DNA of 64,000 nt, from assembly GCA_963930655.1 (NCBI GenBank), contig OZ005619.1, forward strand, positions 6,616,501 to 6,680,500. Reading direction: 5' to 3'. Origin of the DNA: Myrica gale. Lineage: Eukaryota; Streptophyta; Magnoliopsida; Fagales; Myricaceae. Shown piece after piece: positions 11,405 to 24,300 of the stretch (position 1 is its first letter; every line of letters begins with the position of its first letter). Made by a program: the position numbers and the translations under genes. The notes below the pieces were generated by a model. The model saw only the letters and a list, made by a program, of their open reading frames with translations. It did not search any database and was not told the DNA's origin.

Positions 11405-11770
11405 GAGGGCTGAAAAACCGGAATGAGGTCCAGTTTTTCGGACCGCATTCCGTTCCTAGTATATTAAAGGACCGGACCGGACCACTTATAAGTGGTTCGG
11501 TCCGATTTTACTAAATGCGGTCCGGTCCGGACCATTTAATTTTGTTTAGGTTAATTTCAAAGGGGAAAATGCATATAAAAATGTTAAGTTTTAGTTTAGA
11601 TTAAAATTAAACATTTTAAATTTATAATTTGTATTAAAAATTATAAAAAAAAATATTTTTTTATTTTTTTAATAAATGCAGTCCAGTCCGGACCGGACCG
11701 CATTTTAAAATCTAGGACCGGACAGCAAATCCGGTCCGGTTTTCCTGTCTGCGGTCCGGTTGTGTTCACT
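11405..11770. mobile_element. Palindrome-rich non-autonomous DNA element, hAT-like
   Basis: The ends are rich in repeated GGTCCGG/CCGGACC blocks in both orientations (11460-11535 and 11680-11765) around an AT-rich centre. This layout is common in small hAT-type elements. I cannot define exact termini or a target duplication. Confidence 0.4.
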
Positions 11771-14711
11771 CCATAATGTCCAAATACCTTTTTCAAGTTA
11801 AAATAAAAATAAAAATAATTTGGTAGCTTTATAGGAAACCAAGGATATGGAATATTCACTTGATCAGTCAACATCTCAACCATCCAATCACTAACCGTCG
11901 GAACCGTCCAATTAATTTATCTACAGCCAGAAGGCCCAGAACCTTTTATTACCTACGGGCTACGCGATATCGGAAGACCGGGTTACTACGTAACAAAAAA
12001 AAACAGACCGGGTTACCGAAAGGTTCTGTCGTATGTGGCCCCACTTGGACTTTAATTTTTCTTGTATGTGGCTCATAAGGGCCTAGCCCTGCAGAACATA
12101 TGAGGAGTTGGCCTGGGCCAATGGAGTCGGGCCCCATAGACCTAGGCCACTTATGAATAAAAAAAACTACAACTAATTTTTTTTTGGGATCGGGCGGCCG
12201 CTACCCCTTGGATCCTCCACTTTCCTCTAACCATTACGCTAAACAATATTGGAGATATTCAAGTATTTTGTACGGGCTTTATTTGCTTGCGGATTTCTTT
12301 AGATGGCTTTTCAGTTCTTACCGCTCAAATATGAACCCAGTTGTGCAAAACCGGTTACGTTTGGAGGGTCCTTTGCCGAAAGACTCTTTTATGCCTTTCA
12401 TCATCTTTTTCCCAATCGTCCTGCACAATTTTCGTCCCCAGAACATTAACGCCCTAAACCTATTGTTTATCTATGTTGAATAGGAAGCGAGGGGAGCTTT
12501 TGATTTGCATAAAGAGATTCCAAACTCATCCATTTCCTCAATCAAATTATATATCGTCATACGCTCTTCAAAAGCAAAATCGATTGGAGCTCTACCTGGG
12601 TTGTAATTAGTACCACGTTATGGTCTCATTGGACTAGATCTTGCTTTTGTTTGCAATTCACATGGAGAGAGAGAGAGAGAGAGGGGGGGGGCGTTTGTGG
12701 GTGGGTGTGTTAAATGGAGTTGTAAAGCCATGCAACCTTTCACACAATCGATCTTAGAGGGGAAATATAAAGTAAAGTTCAAAGAGCAAAGGTGGGGGTG
12801 GTGCGGGGGTGCTGATGGAAGACTGTAGACTAGTGGTTGGCTATAGAGCATTATATTCCCAAGCTTGATCTGCTGTGTCTTTCATATTAGTTTGTGCCAC
12901 AAAAGACAAATTAATGTTCAGATTCTTCTTTTTCGTTCCAGGGTATATGAGATGTAGCTTTCATGTGGGTTCCGGGAGAGCCCCAAGCTTTCTCGTGGCA
13001 CATCTGCCATTTGGCTTCAAGCCTTCAACACTAGAGTGCTTTCTGTTCCTGATCTGTCCTTTGCACCTTTTTTTCTGCTTTTCTCTCTCTCTACAGTAGC
13101 TGTTGGCCCTTTGGTTCGATTAATGCCGTAGATCATATGCTTTTATGTCCTTCACCATATACAATTGGCAATTTTTTTTGGCAACTTGTACCACCCAACA
13201 ACTTAGATTTGGAGGATCATTCATGGCCTAGGCTAGCTTCTATAGACTATAGGGTATCTATCGGGACAACTGACAAGGTCGGGTTGCAATGCAAATGTTT
13301 CCCACTGCTAGGCAGTACCCAGTGAGGGAAGGGAAATCCCCAACCAGAGATCCAAAATATTTCCTAACAGACAACCAATTGTTTTTTTTTAATTCTTTTT
13401 GTGAGTCCTATAAATCGAACTTGCCAAAAAAAAATTCCAGATTTTGTTCCCTTATTGATTCAATGTTAAAAGGCTTCCTGCCGTGGTCACAAGTTTCTGG
13501 CAACAGCCGAACTGCTCATTAACACCTTGTGATTGCGAAGAATTAAGTTTGCACATATAATGCCTTTCATCGAACACCTTATCCACTAAGGGCAGGGGCC
13601 TAGCCAAGAGTGGCAGGGGTTAGATTTTATACTCCTGAAATATTGTTCGCAAGGCCTTCCGGCCCAACTGGGCCTACGCCCATAATGTCAATGAAGTAGA
13701 TGATTCTCCTTTCTTTAAGAAAAACTTCACCTGAAATTTGATAATTCAAGTAATCTGTGCATTCTCAATTTTCTTGTTTTAAATTCTTCTAGCGCACACG
13801 TTATACCTTATGCTCCTTACGTGCCACAGCGAGTTGTGGTACACGTAGAATTTGGCAGGACTGGAAGATCTCTAGAATTTGGTGTTGGTTGTCCATGATG
13901 GCTTCATTACAACCTGATCGAACAGAAGGAAACTCACTTATGGCATCAAACTCCAAAAATATAATGTTAAAATTTGAAATAAAATACAATTTGATGATAC
14001 TTATTAATATCACTTGGCAAAATAAAAATAAATAAAAACGAACTCATTATTAATATCATTAATTGTAAAATAATATATTATATGTCTAATATGAAGTTAT
14101 GAGTGAGTTGGCGTTTTAGGTCCAATTGGCGTAAACAATTCAATGCATATTTTAAAATAAAAAAAAAATCAGTCCAACGTTACGGTTTAAGTGAATTGAG
14201 AAGACATGACTATTTGGGATTGATGATGATGTGTCTCTGTTAGTCACATGAGTTTTATTCCGTTAATAAAATTAACGGAGTTGACGGAATGACCACTTTA
14301 AAATACGAAAGATTTTTCAGGAACTAGTTTAAAATATAATAATCTTTTAAAAGTAGTTTGAAATTCGATCAATGCTCAAGGACTAAGTTAACTATTTAAG
14401 CCTAGATAGAAATGAATTCGAAACAGCCAATAGCTTACAGCATCTTTAGAACATATTTGAAAAGCGTTGAACGAGGCTCACCCAAAAACACAGTAATAAT
14501 GGTACAAATGCTTGATGAGGGCTTCATATATCTGGGCTTGAAATAAGGCCCATAATCTAAGCCCAGCCTTGTTAATAGCTAAGACGATTACCATTAGAAA
14601 GAAGAAAGTGAAGCGACGGAGCCACAACCCCCAGGGAAGGCCCGTCCAGCTGAGTTCTTCGAGCAAAAAGAGAGAAAGTGAAGCGACGGAACAGAGAGAG
14701 CAGGAGATTGA
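11771..14711. other. Intergenic region, no gene recognised
   Basis: Mixed-composition sequence with short chance frames only. It includes a GA/G microsatellite at 12665-12691 and AT-rich stretches at 13740-14420. Just upstream of the gene at 14712 the phrase GAAAGTGAAGCGACGGA occurs twice (about 14606 and 14674), a small direct repeat in the probable promoter or leader. Confidence 0.4.
12665..12691. repeat. (GA)n-(G)n microsatellite
   Basis: About eleven GA units run straight into a run of nine G. Confidence 0.9.
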
Positions 14712-16334
14712 ATGTCGCTACTGTGGGAGAAGAGCCCGACGTGGAGGTGGCTCGTGAACAGGACAAGGGATTCGAAGCCCTTCTTCCTCGCCTTCGCCAC
14801 CATATGCGGCGTCGTTCCAGGGGTGATCGGGTACACCGTGATGCAACTCACCAGCTCGTCCAATCCTGAGCTCGAAGCCCGTCTCCGCCACAACGCCCGT
14901 CCGGAAACCGTCGTAAGCGCATCATTTTCTATCAATCTATCGAGCTCTTTCGTTTGTGACACTTAATTCTATAGTCTGCTTTTATATTTATTTAAAGTTA
15001 CCAACGTATGGACCACTGGACAGGAACAGCATCCATGGTAACCTCGGAAGAGGAACGGTCCGAACGGAGAATAATTTCAAATGGTTGAAACGTTCCCACG
15101 CATTTTGGTTAATCTAGAATCATGTTTTTTAAGCTAATCCCAAAAATCCTGAGTCTCTACTGTTCCGGCCTGTGCTTTTCTCTATCAAGTACACTATAAA
15201 CCTTCCAATGTTCTTTCAAGATGTTAGTAGTTGCTTGATCATTGTTTCATATGAGATACGTTATTAGAAATGGCGTTGCTGATACTGTCTCCGGTTTAAA
15301 CAAGCTCTCTAAATCTAAAGGAAAGGAAAAGTTCTTGGTTTTTGCTATGTTTGAGAAAAGGATTTGAAATGTGAATTTGTTCCCGATCCAGGGGTTTGAA
15401 ATCCTTAAAAAACAAAATCTCAAAAGAAGTGTAATCTCAATTCTTTTGGTGGGTGTATCGTCCAATACTTCCATTATGTCCTTCAGGATAACTGACATCT
15501 AGTTCTTTTGAGTTATCAGTTTGGTACTAAGAATTATGCTTCTGTATCCCGATGTTCCTACGACCATTTCCTTTTTGGTGGAAATCTTACTCTAGTCAAA
15601 GGAGGCTTCTGAACACTGCATTAAATGTAATAGGGTTATATTGCCTTTGAGCTCCACACCCTGATTGTGTCGAGGCTGTGACTCAAGGTGACATATGAAG
15701 AGTTATACAAGAGACTTGTATGTTTCTTACCTGTGTATATCATCGACTAATCTCTGTTACGTACCTGATGCTTCATAGCTTTCAAGACATATGGACAAGC
15801 ATTGAGAAAAACAAATTAATTCATGGATGGGAGGGGAATTTGTTTTGATTACACGCTGGGAATTGACACATCCAGGAGATCATGATACAGAGATATACTT
15901 TTTTTTTTCTTATTATTTCCATTCCTTCCTCAAATGCATTACTTCCTATGCTCCTAACGAAATATCTGATTTTGTATCTTTAATTTTTGATGCTGTAAGT
16001 TCTCGTGCTCCTATTCTGATGGAAGCATTTAATTCAGTCAGTTGAAGTGCATTTCAATTTTGGTTTGTTTCCTATGAATCATTTTTCTTTTCCCAGTGGA
16101 TAAATGATTGGGTGAATTGAAATTGTAAATCAGATGATGGGGAAAGTGAATCAAGAGCGACTGGCAGAATACCTTGGGGAGTTGCAGCGGAAGGAGAATA
16201 CAAATGACCGTTATGTTGCTGCTCTGAGAGGAGAGACGTTGACTAGGAACCCTTATGTGAGAATACAACCAATCCCAAAACAAAGCACAACTGGTGTTGA
16301 CAAGGAGCAGAAGTCCGAGAAAGAACAAAAGTAG
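14712..16334 (+). CDS. Conserved small single-pass membrane protein, 133 aa
   Basis: Two exons, 14712-14912 and 16134-16334, are joined in phase 0 across a 1221-bp intron (GTAAGC...AATCAG), giving 133 codons and a TAG stop. Start: the ATG begins MSLLWEKSPTWRWLV and keeps the whole frame open. Residues about 22-46 (KPFFLAFATICGVVPGVIGY) form one hydrophobic segment. The C-terminal half is charged and well ordered (LAEYLGELQRKENTNDRYV, then TLTRNPYVRIQPIP), followed by a Lys/Glu-rich end. The layout suits a small organellar or endomembrane anchor protein with a soluble coiled tail, but I do not recognise a named family and assign no function. It is probably a real host gene because splicing, phase and composition are all clean. 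It converges with the RGLG gene. Confidence 0.8.
14913..16133 (+). other. Intron of the 133-aa membrane protein gene
   Basis: A 1221-bp AT-rich intron with consensus ends. I see no transposon or RNA gene inside it. Confidence 0.75.
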
Positions 16335-16623
16335 ATGAAATGGTGGGTACTCGGGCTGAACAGTTTCTGTTTCAGGCACTCAGCATGTTGTTATTGTAAT
16401 CTGATGGAAGGTTTAGTTGATTTTTGGATGACATCCTGCATCTGTATGTTACAATGAAACGATTAATAAAAGTCAGAACAAAAGTAGATGAAAGTTTGGT
16501 ATACTCTTGGGCTGAACACTTTCTGCTTCAGTTACTCTGCATGTTGTTATTGGAATGTGGAAGAATGTTGAGCTGATTTTTGGATGATATTGGGCTATTA
16601 CAATGAAACGAGTAATCGAAGTC
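16323..16623 (+). repeat. Tandem duplication of stop codon and 3' UTR
   Basis: Two adjacent imperfect copies, 16323-16475 and about 16476-16623, both start GAACAAAAGTAGATGAAA and share GGGCTGAACA, TTTGGATGA and ACAATGAAACGA. The first copy contains the last codons and stop of the upstream gene, so the unit was copied from the gene's 3' end. Both copies have AATAAA/TAATCGAA-like ends. Confidence 0.85.
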
Positions 16624-17007
16624 TTCACCGCCTTTGGATGTTCTTCAGTAACTTATCTACTGTGTTTGTACTTTTTTGGAATTGGATTCCTAAGTGTGGC
16701 GTTCATCATCAGATGTTAGCTTCTTGGTAGTTTTAATGATTAGGATGTCATTTTCTATACTTCACTATTGAGAAGCCTAAATACTAGACCAATGATAACT
16801 TCACCAGAGTCAACAGTTCTAAGTGTTCGTTCTTATGCTGTGAGAAATCTAGGGCCAGATATTCCTCTTGGACAACCAAATTACTTTCTCAGCTGGTCAA
16901 ACATTTGAATGGAATTATTGTCTTTTAGGAAGTAATACAGCCAAGATGAGTCAAATCTACCAAGAAACAGATGAGCTTTGAACCAAGCGTCAATGAAGCA
17001 AATATTA
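16624..17007. other. Intergenic, nothing recognised
   Basis: AT-rich spacer between the tandem 3' UTR duplication and the small element at 17008. Confidence 0.4.
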
Positions 17008-17469
17008 GGGTTAATTACACTTTGCACTCACGTGGTTTGGGGGTTTGACACTTTGCACCTCGTTCTTTCAATTTTGACACATTTTCACCTATGTGATTAT
17101 GGGTTTCTTTGATTTGCACCTCGTCGTTTATTTATCTGTTAAAACGAACAAAAATCTCAATAACATATTTTGCACGTAACTCATGCTAATTTTGTTCACG
17201 ACATTCAAAAAGGATTAATTACACTTTGGACCCACGTGGTTTAGGGGTCCGACACTTTGCACCCACGTGGTTTAGAGGATCCGACACTTTACATCAATGT
17301 GTTTTGTACGTGATTGACTTTTTTATTCGAAATAAATGATAAATTGACGAGGGGGGTGCAAAATCGAAGTAAAGTGAGAACCACGTGGATGAAACGTGTT
17401 AAAATTGAAATAATGAGATGTAAAATGTCAATAATCCCAAACCATGTGGGTGCAAAATATAATTAACCT
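17008..17469. mobile_element. Small non-autonomous MULE-like element with terminal inverted repeats
   Basis: The left end GGGTTAATTACACTTTGCAC is matched in inverse by the right end (minus strand AGGTTAATTATATTTTGCAC), and both continue into CACGTGGTTTGGG-like sequence. A second left-end-like copy starts at about 17214, so the interior is partly duplicated or nested. The flanking nine bases are only partly alike (CAAATATTA and CAAAATTAT), so the target duplication is uncertain. Confidence 0.65.
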
Positions 17470-17673
17470 CAAAATTATGAACCTCAAGCTAGAGGTCGAG
17501 CCTCAGGCAAACGAAAATTCTCTATGAGAACCTCAAATTTACTCGAGCTTGGAGCACGCAAACTTCTTAACAAACTCTTTTTCTTGAGCACGGTTTAATC
17601 ACTTGAACATTTCATCCACTTTTACTTGATGATATATTACAACTCAATTTGAACTTACTTTGACAGAGGTCGG

Positions 17674-17888
17674 TTTTTGTGTGAGTGGAGTGTGTGAGTA
17701 CACGACTGAGATTAGATTGTGTGAAATCTAATGGCTGAAACAATGTCACGTCAATTATTGAAACCGGATCGGTTTCGCGGGTCGAGTTCTCGGGTCGGTT
17801 TCATTAATTGACGTGACATTGTTTCAACCATTAGATTTTACACAATTTAATCTCAGCCGTGTACTCACACACTCCAATCACACAATAA
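17674..17888. mobile_element. Foldback MITE with about 80-bp inverted arms
   Basis: The left arm (about 17674-17765) reads GTGTGAGTGGAGTGTGTGAG onward and returns as the inverted right arm (about 17803-17888) with few mismatches. Both arms contain AAACAATGTCACGTCAATTA. The loop is about 40 bp (GCGGGTCGAGTTCTCGGGTC). No coding capacity. Confidence 0.75.
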
Positions 17889-18396
17889 CTTTTGCCTACT
17901 TTGACACGAAACAACGCTAAGACTTGAACACAAACGAACACCTGTTATTTTTTGTTTCATCATTTATTTCTTAAGTCGAAAGAAACCATCGAGTACAAAG
18001 GAGTTTGGGTGGCTCTCACCCCAGACTTCAGCCACAGGTTGGTTTCAATACAAGTTGGTGCAAGATGATACACACAATAACCACATATCTTGAGGTTGAA
18101 AAAACGTACGTCCCAGTTTTTATGTATGTTTCTTAATGTTGTGGATGATTTCTTACGACTGGGGTACTTAATGCACTGCAAAGAATAAAACCAACCTTAA
18201 CTGTCATTTGGAGAATCATAGATAAGCCTGGTCTTGTACAATGCATCAAGGACGCAGTGGTAAGAAATCCCCCACAATATTCAGAAACATGCACAAGACC
18301 ACACAATCATTATAAAACAGAGCTTTACAATCCAACTGAACCCCTAGCTGCGAAGAAATATTCTTGTGTTATATACATGGAGTCTTCTTAAGACAG

Positions 18397-21300
18397 TCAC
18401 CCAGTGAATAGCCTGAGACGGTTTCTGATTGGCTGGCGGCAAATGGGACAGTTGGACACTTTTGGTCCACAGTCTCTGCAGGTCTGCAATGAGATAAATG
18501 TCACTCAAGAGTCAAAATGAACGACCAATCAAGCAGGGCGAGAGCAAGAAAAGATATTACTGTCGCTGCAGCTCACCATGTGTCCACAGCCGAAGGCCAG
18601 GTCCTTTGGATTAGTTAGGCAAATTGGGCAGGTCTGCATACATATTGGACATATAAATAAATCAGTGATCCAAACTGAAAAAACCCGGTAAGGAATACTG
18701 ACTTGGACCAAAGACTAGATTTGACGAGTAAGATGACCCTGTAAGAGACCCTTCATCACGTTGGTTAGAAGATAATACCATACGTGGGAGAACTTATATG
18801 GACCTAGTGACTCCAAATGCTTGAACAAGTGTGTGGGTTTTTACTGGGCAGCTAGCTAGGCAAACGGTTTGCTCAGCTATTTCTACTAATTTCATACTAA
18901 CTATATTGGTATTTTCTCGCCAAATTTTCTGCCCACAGCTTGGCGAAGGTGTCAAGGCAATGATACATAAAAAGGCGACACTCCTAGATAAATTCCAGAG
19001 CTACATTGTAACCAAAAAAAGGACACTCATGAATTAGATCTACATTGTTACCATACCGTTTGGTTTCTTTCATCTGCCATGGTGGATGAAAGGTTGCTTG
19101 GCTGACAAATTGGCAGTGGGCGAGGAGTGTAAGGAACTGGAGGAGGGCGTGCAACGATTTTCTTTGCTCTTCCTGTCACACGTCTTTTGTCCAGTAGGGT
19201 AAACGTTGAATTAGCAAGCAATCACAAACTAGTTCCAATATCAATATTATATGATGTTTATGCTTCATCCACACTTGAATTTGGAACAATTAGAACCAGG
19301 AAACACAATTCATCCCTTTTTTTTCTCTTTTTTTTTTTTTATTTAGCAATATTGACAGCAGATAGATTCAAGCATTCAGAACTATTCAGTTCAAAGGCTA
19401 TGTTCTCCTTCAAATCATTGGCAGTCAAAATACCTCCATTACGCACAGCGAAATCATTTTTTTGGCTAATAATTGCAAATTAAGACATGACAAAGATAAG
19501 GAACCTACCCAAGTATGCCAAGTTCTAGTACCGCTTTGTACTGGAAGGGGATCTCCATTAGGGCAGCTAGAGCAAAAGCTGCTTCTTTCGAGGAGGGTGC
19601 CCCACTTTTAGACAAAATCTCAGTAAAGTTAACGAACTGCATAGAACATAAATAAATTGCTTAATAGATGATTGGTATTAAATTATGTTACACTTATATG
19701 GCATTTAAATTTAATTGTGCTCTACTGTGATACCTGGAAGTTATCAAATTCTCGCGCAGGGATCTTGTCATCAAAGTTCTTCATGTCTTCCCAAGGTCCA
19801 TCCCCAACTCCAACAAGAATGATTGACAAAGGATATGTACTGGATATAAATATTAAGAGGCATTGTTTAGGCTAAATAACACCTCTTCAGACTGAACCAA
19901 AACCATACACAGAATAGCCACTGCTACTCCAGCAATTGCTTCTTTAGTGGTTGTTGATAATTTGATGTCAATGTCTCACCAGATTAATTTGTTTCTCAGT
20001 TAAGCATGTAAATAATTGAAAAAACATCTTCTAAAAACGGAGAGCCAAGCAATGCATCACAAATGTTTAAAACTTCAATGATGGTAGGACTTGGGAAAGC
20101 ATGTTTTACTCTTCTTCTTTTTTGTCTAAGTACAGTACTCCTCGGATATAAATGAATAACATTGGACTGAAGGATTGGAGAACAAGATTTCGCACCGTAA
20201 AGAACTGTATACCACTATTTCATAGTCTTTGGCACAAACTAGGCAGTCCCACAAGGCAAAAATCCTTCTGCGTTAGTCTTTCCGGTTATTTCAACATATA
20301 TTAGCTCCAAAATAAGCACAGTTACATCAAAAGTCGGCCAAACTGGCACACAACCTCTTGAGCAGGTCTTGCTTATCACAATGCACAAACTAAAACTGAC
20401 CAACAATAAAACACTGCAAATGCGCCATACTCAGCACACATTCGGCATTATAGCGTGACAGTCAATTTTTTAGCCTGAAAAGTTGAGCCTCACAACAGAG
20501 TCCTTAGCATTTCTAACAGTTCCCTCTATGAATATGTCTTTCTGTTTTTTTATGAATAATTCATTTTCAAATGACGGTGGACCATTACTTCTTCAGCTTC
20601 TTGTAATATTCCATAGAAATAAGCTTTCTTTGGAGCAGAAGCCAAAAATTTAACCCATAGTTACAGGTGCCCATTCGACAACAGTATTCAAACCTGAGAC
20701 TGAAATACTTGAACCAGAAGTTTGAGCAGCCCATTTCCGGATTCTATCTGTGCAAGGAAATTAAAAAGATGAATACCACATGCTCCAAAGTGTCCACTAT
20801 AACAAGAAGAACCGAAGATAAAGTATGAGCTCATCCCCCCTATACTCAATCATGCCGTCACTTCCACCACCAAATCAATTATCCTTGCGAATGACTTTGG
20901 GGAACCAAAACTACCCAGTACCACGGAACTTCAAGAAAAAAGATCTTTGCGAAATTAGAAGCAGCCTGCTGCCCTTTAATGTTAATCAGGGACCAAATTC
21001 ATCTTTCCTGGCAATACTGAGATCAAAACAGGAGGAACCGGTCCTTAGGTGAGCTAGGTCCTTGGTTTAGAAGCCAGTATGCCAGATTTGGACAAATTCA
21101 ATCCTTATCCAATATAATGTCAACAACTTTCTTTTCCTATCCCAGCACTATGAAGAATCTTGTCCTTCATTGGAGACATAACAGCCTCAATTTCACGCTA
21201 AAAAGTGGTGCTTTGCCATCAGCAGTCACACTCCAAAACCAGACTGTCACCTTCGATCTTAGTAGAAAAAGCTTCTAAATCAAGCACTGGCAGTAAGAAC

Positions 21301-24300
21301 ATTACTTGACCACAAACTCCATACATAGCAAATTTCATGAATCCATGTCACACATAGACTGCGTATGTAAACTGCGCTCAAATATGTCTTGTAACTGAAC
21401 TATAATTCAAGTCAGCATGTCTCCTCCATCCTAGCCCATACTTGGGACTGCAAACAGCTACCAACTTTGCAGTAGTTCTCATGGAGACAGCTTCAATTAA
21501 ACTTGGGACATTTTTTTGGCCGCCACAGAGAGAGAGAGCCGGAGAGAGAGAAGGAGCTGTGGTTGTGGAGGAGGAGAGAGGGATGGAGGGGCAGAGAGTG
21601 AGAGAGAGAGAGAGAGCTGGCATTCAGTTCTGTGGAGGTCTGGAGGAGGAGAGGCAGAGTGAGAGAGGGCTAGAGGCTGGTGTTCTGTGGAGGCAGAGTG
21701 AGGAGGAGAGAGGGGCAGAGGCTGGAGGGCGGAGACTGGTGTCGGGAGGTGGGGAGCAGAGTTAGAAAGGGGGAAAAAATTGGGGGGGAGGGGGTGGCCG
21801 AACTCTAATTCAAGTCAGTATGTCTCCTCCATCCTAGCCCATACTTGGGACTGCAAACAGCTACCAACTTTGCAGTAGTTCTCATGGAGATAGCTTCATT
21901 AGTAGCGTTCCACATAACATTTCAATGGCTGTCAGCAGTTCCCATGGAGACAGCTTCAATTAAACTTGGGTTAAATATAATTTTAGCCCCCCCCCCCCCC
22001 CCGACTATTGAGATTCTGAAACTTTGCACCTCAGACTATCAATTTCGTTACATTTCTCCCCTTCTAAAATCATTATTTCACTGAACAAAATAGCAATTTC
22101 CATTCAAATTAACAGTTGGAGGTGCAAAGTGTAAATGATTGGTAGTTGAGGGGCGAAATGTAACGAAATTGATAGTCTGGGATGCAAAGTGTCAGAACCC
22201 CAATAGTCGGGAGAGGCGAAAAGTGTATTTTTCTCATTAAACTTCTATAGTAATCAGAACGGATTGTATAACTGGTACAAACATACTTGTTAGGATCCAA
22301 GTATCAACATGTTGAACCCTCACTGAGTACCAAAACATGACATGGCACTGACCTTCTGCCTGAATCTGATTTATAAATCAAGTTTGAGAGTCGATATGAA
22401 ATTATGACATTTGATTCATCTTCCAATATATCTTAACTTATGGACAACTTCGGTCTCCAGTACCTTTTTACTAGACAGGATTATGGCTATTCCAGCTTTT
22501 AGAAAAACAAAGCTTGCTTATTTCATTGTAGATAACTGAAGATAAACTATAAAATCAATGAGGATAAAAACAAACAGAAAAAGAGAAGAGGGAAACAAAA
22601 TTAATGGACGCCTAAAACAGGAAAATATGAATTCACCTATGCTTAAGGCTCTAACCTTGCATTGACAATTGATTTGATTGTTTGCTCTTCTTGTGGACTC
22701 AGTTCTTTATCACCTGTGTTAACACTTCTGGTAACCTTCATTGTAAAGGAAATAAGTCCATATGAGATAGCATAAGTGCTTGCTACAATTGTGCAGTTTA
22801 TGTGTGAGAGAGAGAGAGAGAAAGGAGAAGAATTACAATTCAACCTGGCCATCAGCAATGATAACCAACACATGGTACTGGCCAGCATTTTTCTCTACAA
22901 TGTCAATTGCAGCCTCAACTACCGGAGCGTAAGAAGTTGGCCCTTCAAAAGATTACGGACAATAGTTGAAGCTCTGTCATGATGCTAGTCAAAATATCAT
23001 ACAGAATAATCTAATACCAAAGCAGAGAAACATGTATTGGTAACTTTAAACATGCTCTAGTTAGTGAAAGTACCACCGTTATAACAAAAGAAGATGGAAC
23101 CAACCTGAAAGTCGTAAATTCGGAACTATTTGTTTATAGCAGGCCAAAACTTCTTCAAAACCATGGCAAGATGAATGATCACCGTGAAAACTGAACACTT
23201 CTTGATCATGTGTAGTTGCTATAAAAGAAAAGAAACCCAGTTATCATATTAGAAAATGAGAGAAAAATTATCCAGATGGTCAAAAGTTTAGAGGACTAGA
23301 CATACCGTCACCAAAACCAAAACAGGGAATTAAGTTGTCATCATCGAAGGGGGCTAAAGTCTTTCCAATGACAGAGATGGCCTTCTCATACGGGTTAGGT
23401 GTATCTCCAATGGCATGTAAGCTCTGGCTATTGAATGAGACTTTGCCTTCAATAACAAAATTGATACATTGGCTTCCATGGCATATAATCCAAAGAAAAT
23501 TATTCCGGAAAATTTAATACCAAGGCCTACATTATTGTTAAACGAACAAAGACTTTTCCCAATTAATGCTTGATTATGTGATCATTGCATCTTAGCCAGA
23601 CTGGAGAGGCCACAGGACCATCCCAGAAAATCCATATTAACATAGTACGGGATTAGGAAAGAAAATTCTATGCGACTGAGAGCCTGTCCAAGATGCAATG
23701 ACCTTCAATACAATATGCCTTCTCATCAGAAACCATCTAGTGCAGGCCGTAATAAATGGCTATCAAAGTGGATAAAACACCATTAGGGAACCTGATATTG
23801 AATACAGTTACAATTTTCCATCTAAGTAGATTAGACGCGACAGATTGGTCAGACAATACTCCTCTGAATCCCAGTTCTGCAAAGTGAATAATGCGGACAA
23901 AAATGAATGGATATTAGCTCATATTAACAAAATGAGTGTTTTCTGTACTTCCACAAACCTGTCCATTCATTGCTCTTTGTGAAGTCAATTCCGACAATCA
24001 GATTGGATGACTCTAGACCTTCCTTTCTTAATGCTGCGGTAACCTGTAAAGTAGAAAGTGCATGACAATTCAAGCAGCAAGCGATTTGATGCTATTCCGC
24101 GATGTACTTACGGTTTCCAATGTCCTGTATTCTGAAAATCCACCATAAAATAGATGCACTAAACGGGAACCATTTAATAAAATTTAGCATTGTGCTACAA
24201 CCCATGGTTTTGTTGCAAAGAGGGAATAACAGGATTCTGGTCTTTTTTAGTGCTGATAATCGCCATTACACAAGAATCAGCTTAAAGCAAGAACTTTAGA

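Noticed and set aside
12900..13060. Possible microRNA precursor
   Set aside because: I compared it with conserved plant microRNAs that I remember (such as miR156, 159, 160, 164, 166-168, 171, 319, 390, 395-399) and found no mature match, and no clear long hairpin.
12184..13522. Run of small open frames that might be a gene
   Set aside because: No splice-consistent joining, no domain, and composition like the surrounding intergenic DNA.
21442..21765. 107-codon Glu/Arg-rich frame on the plus strand
   Set aside because: It lies in an RGLG intron and is mostly the purine tract. No homologous domain.
23823..23876. Possible extra RGLG exon on the minus strand ([15 protein letters not shown])
   Set aside because: It has an acceptor-like TTTGCAG, but exons 2 and 3 join in phase without it and the peptide does not fit the copine domain.
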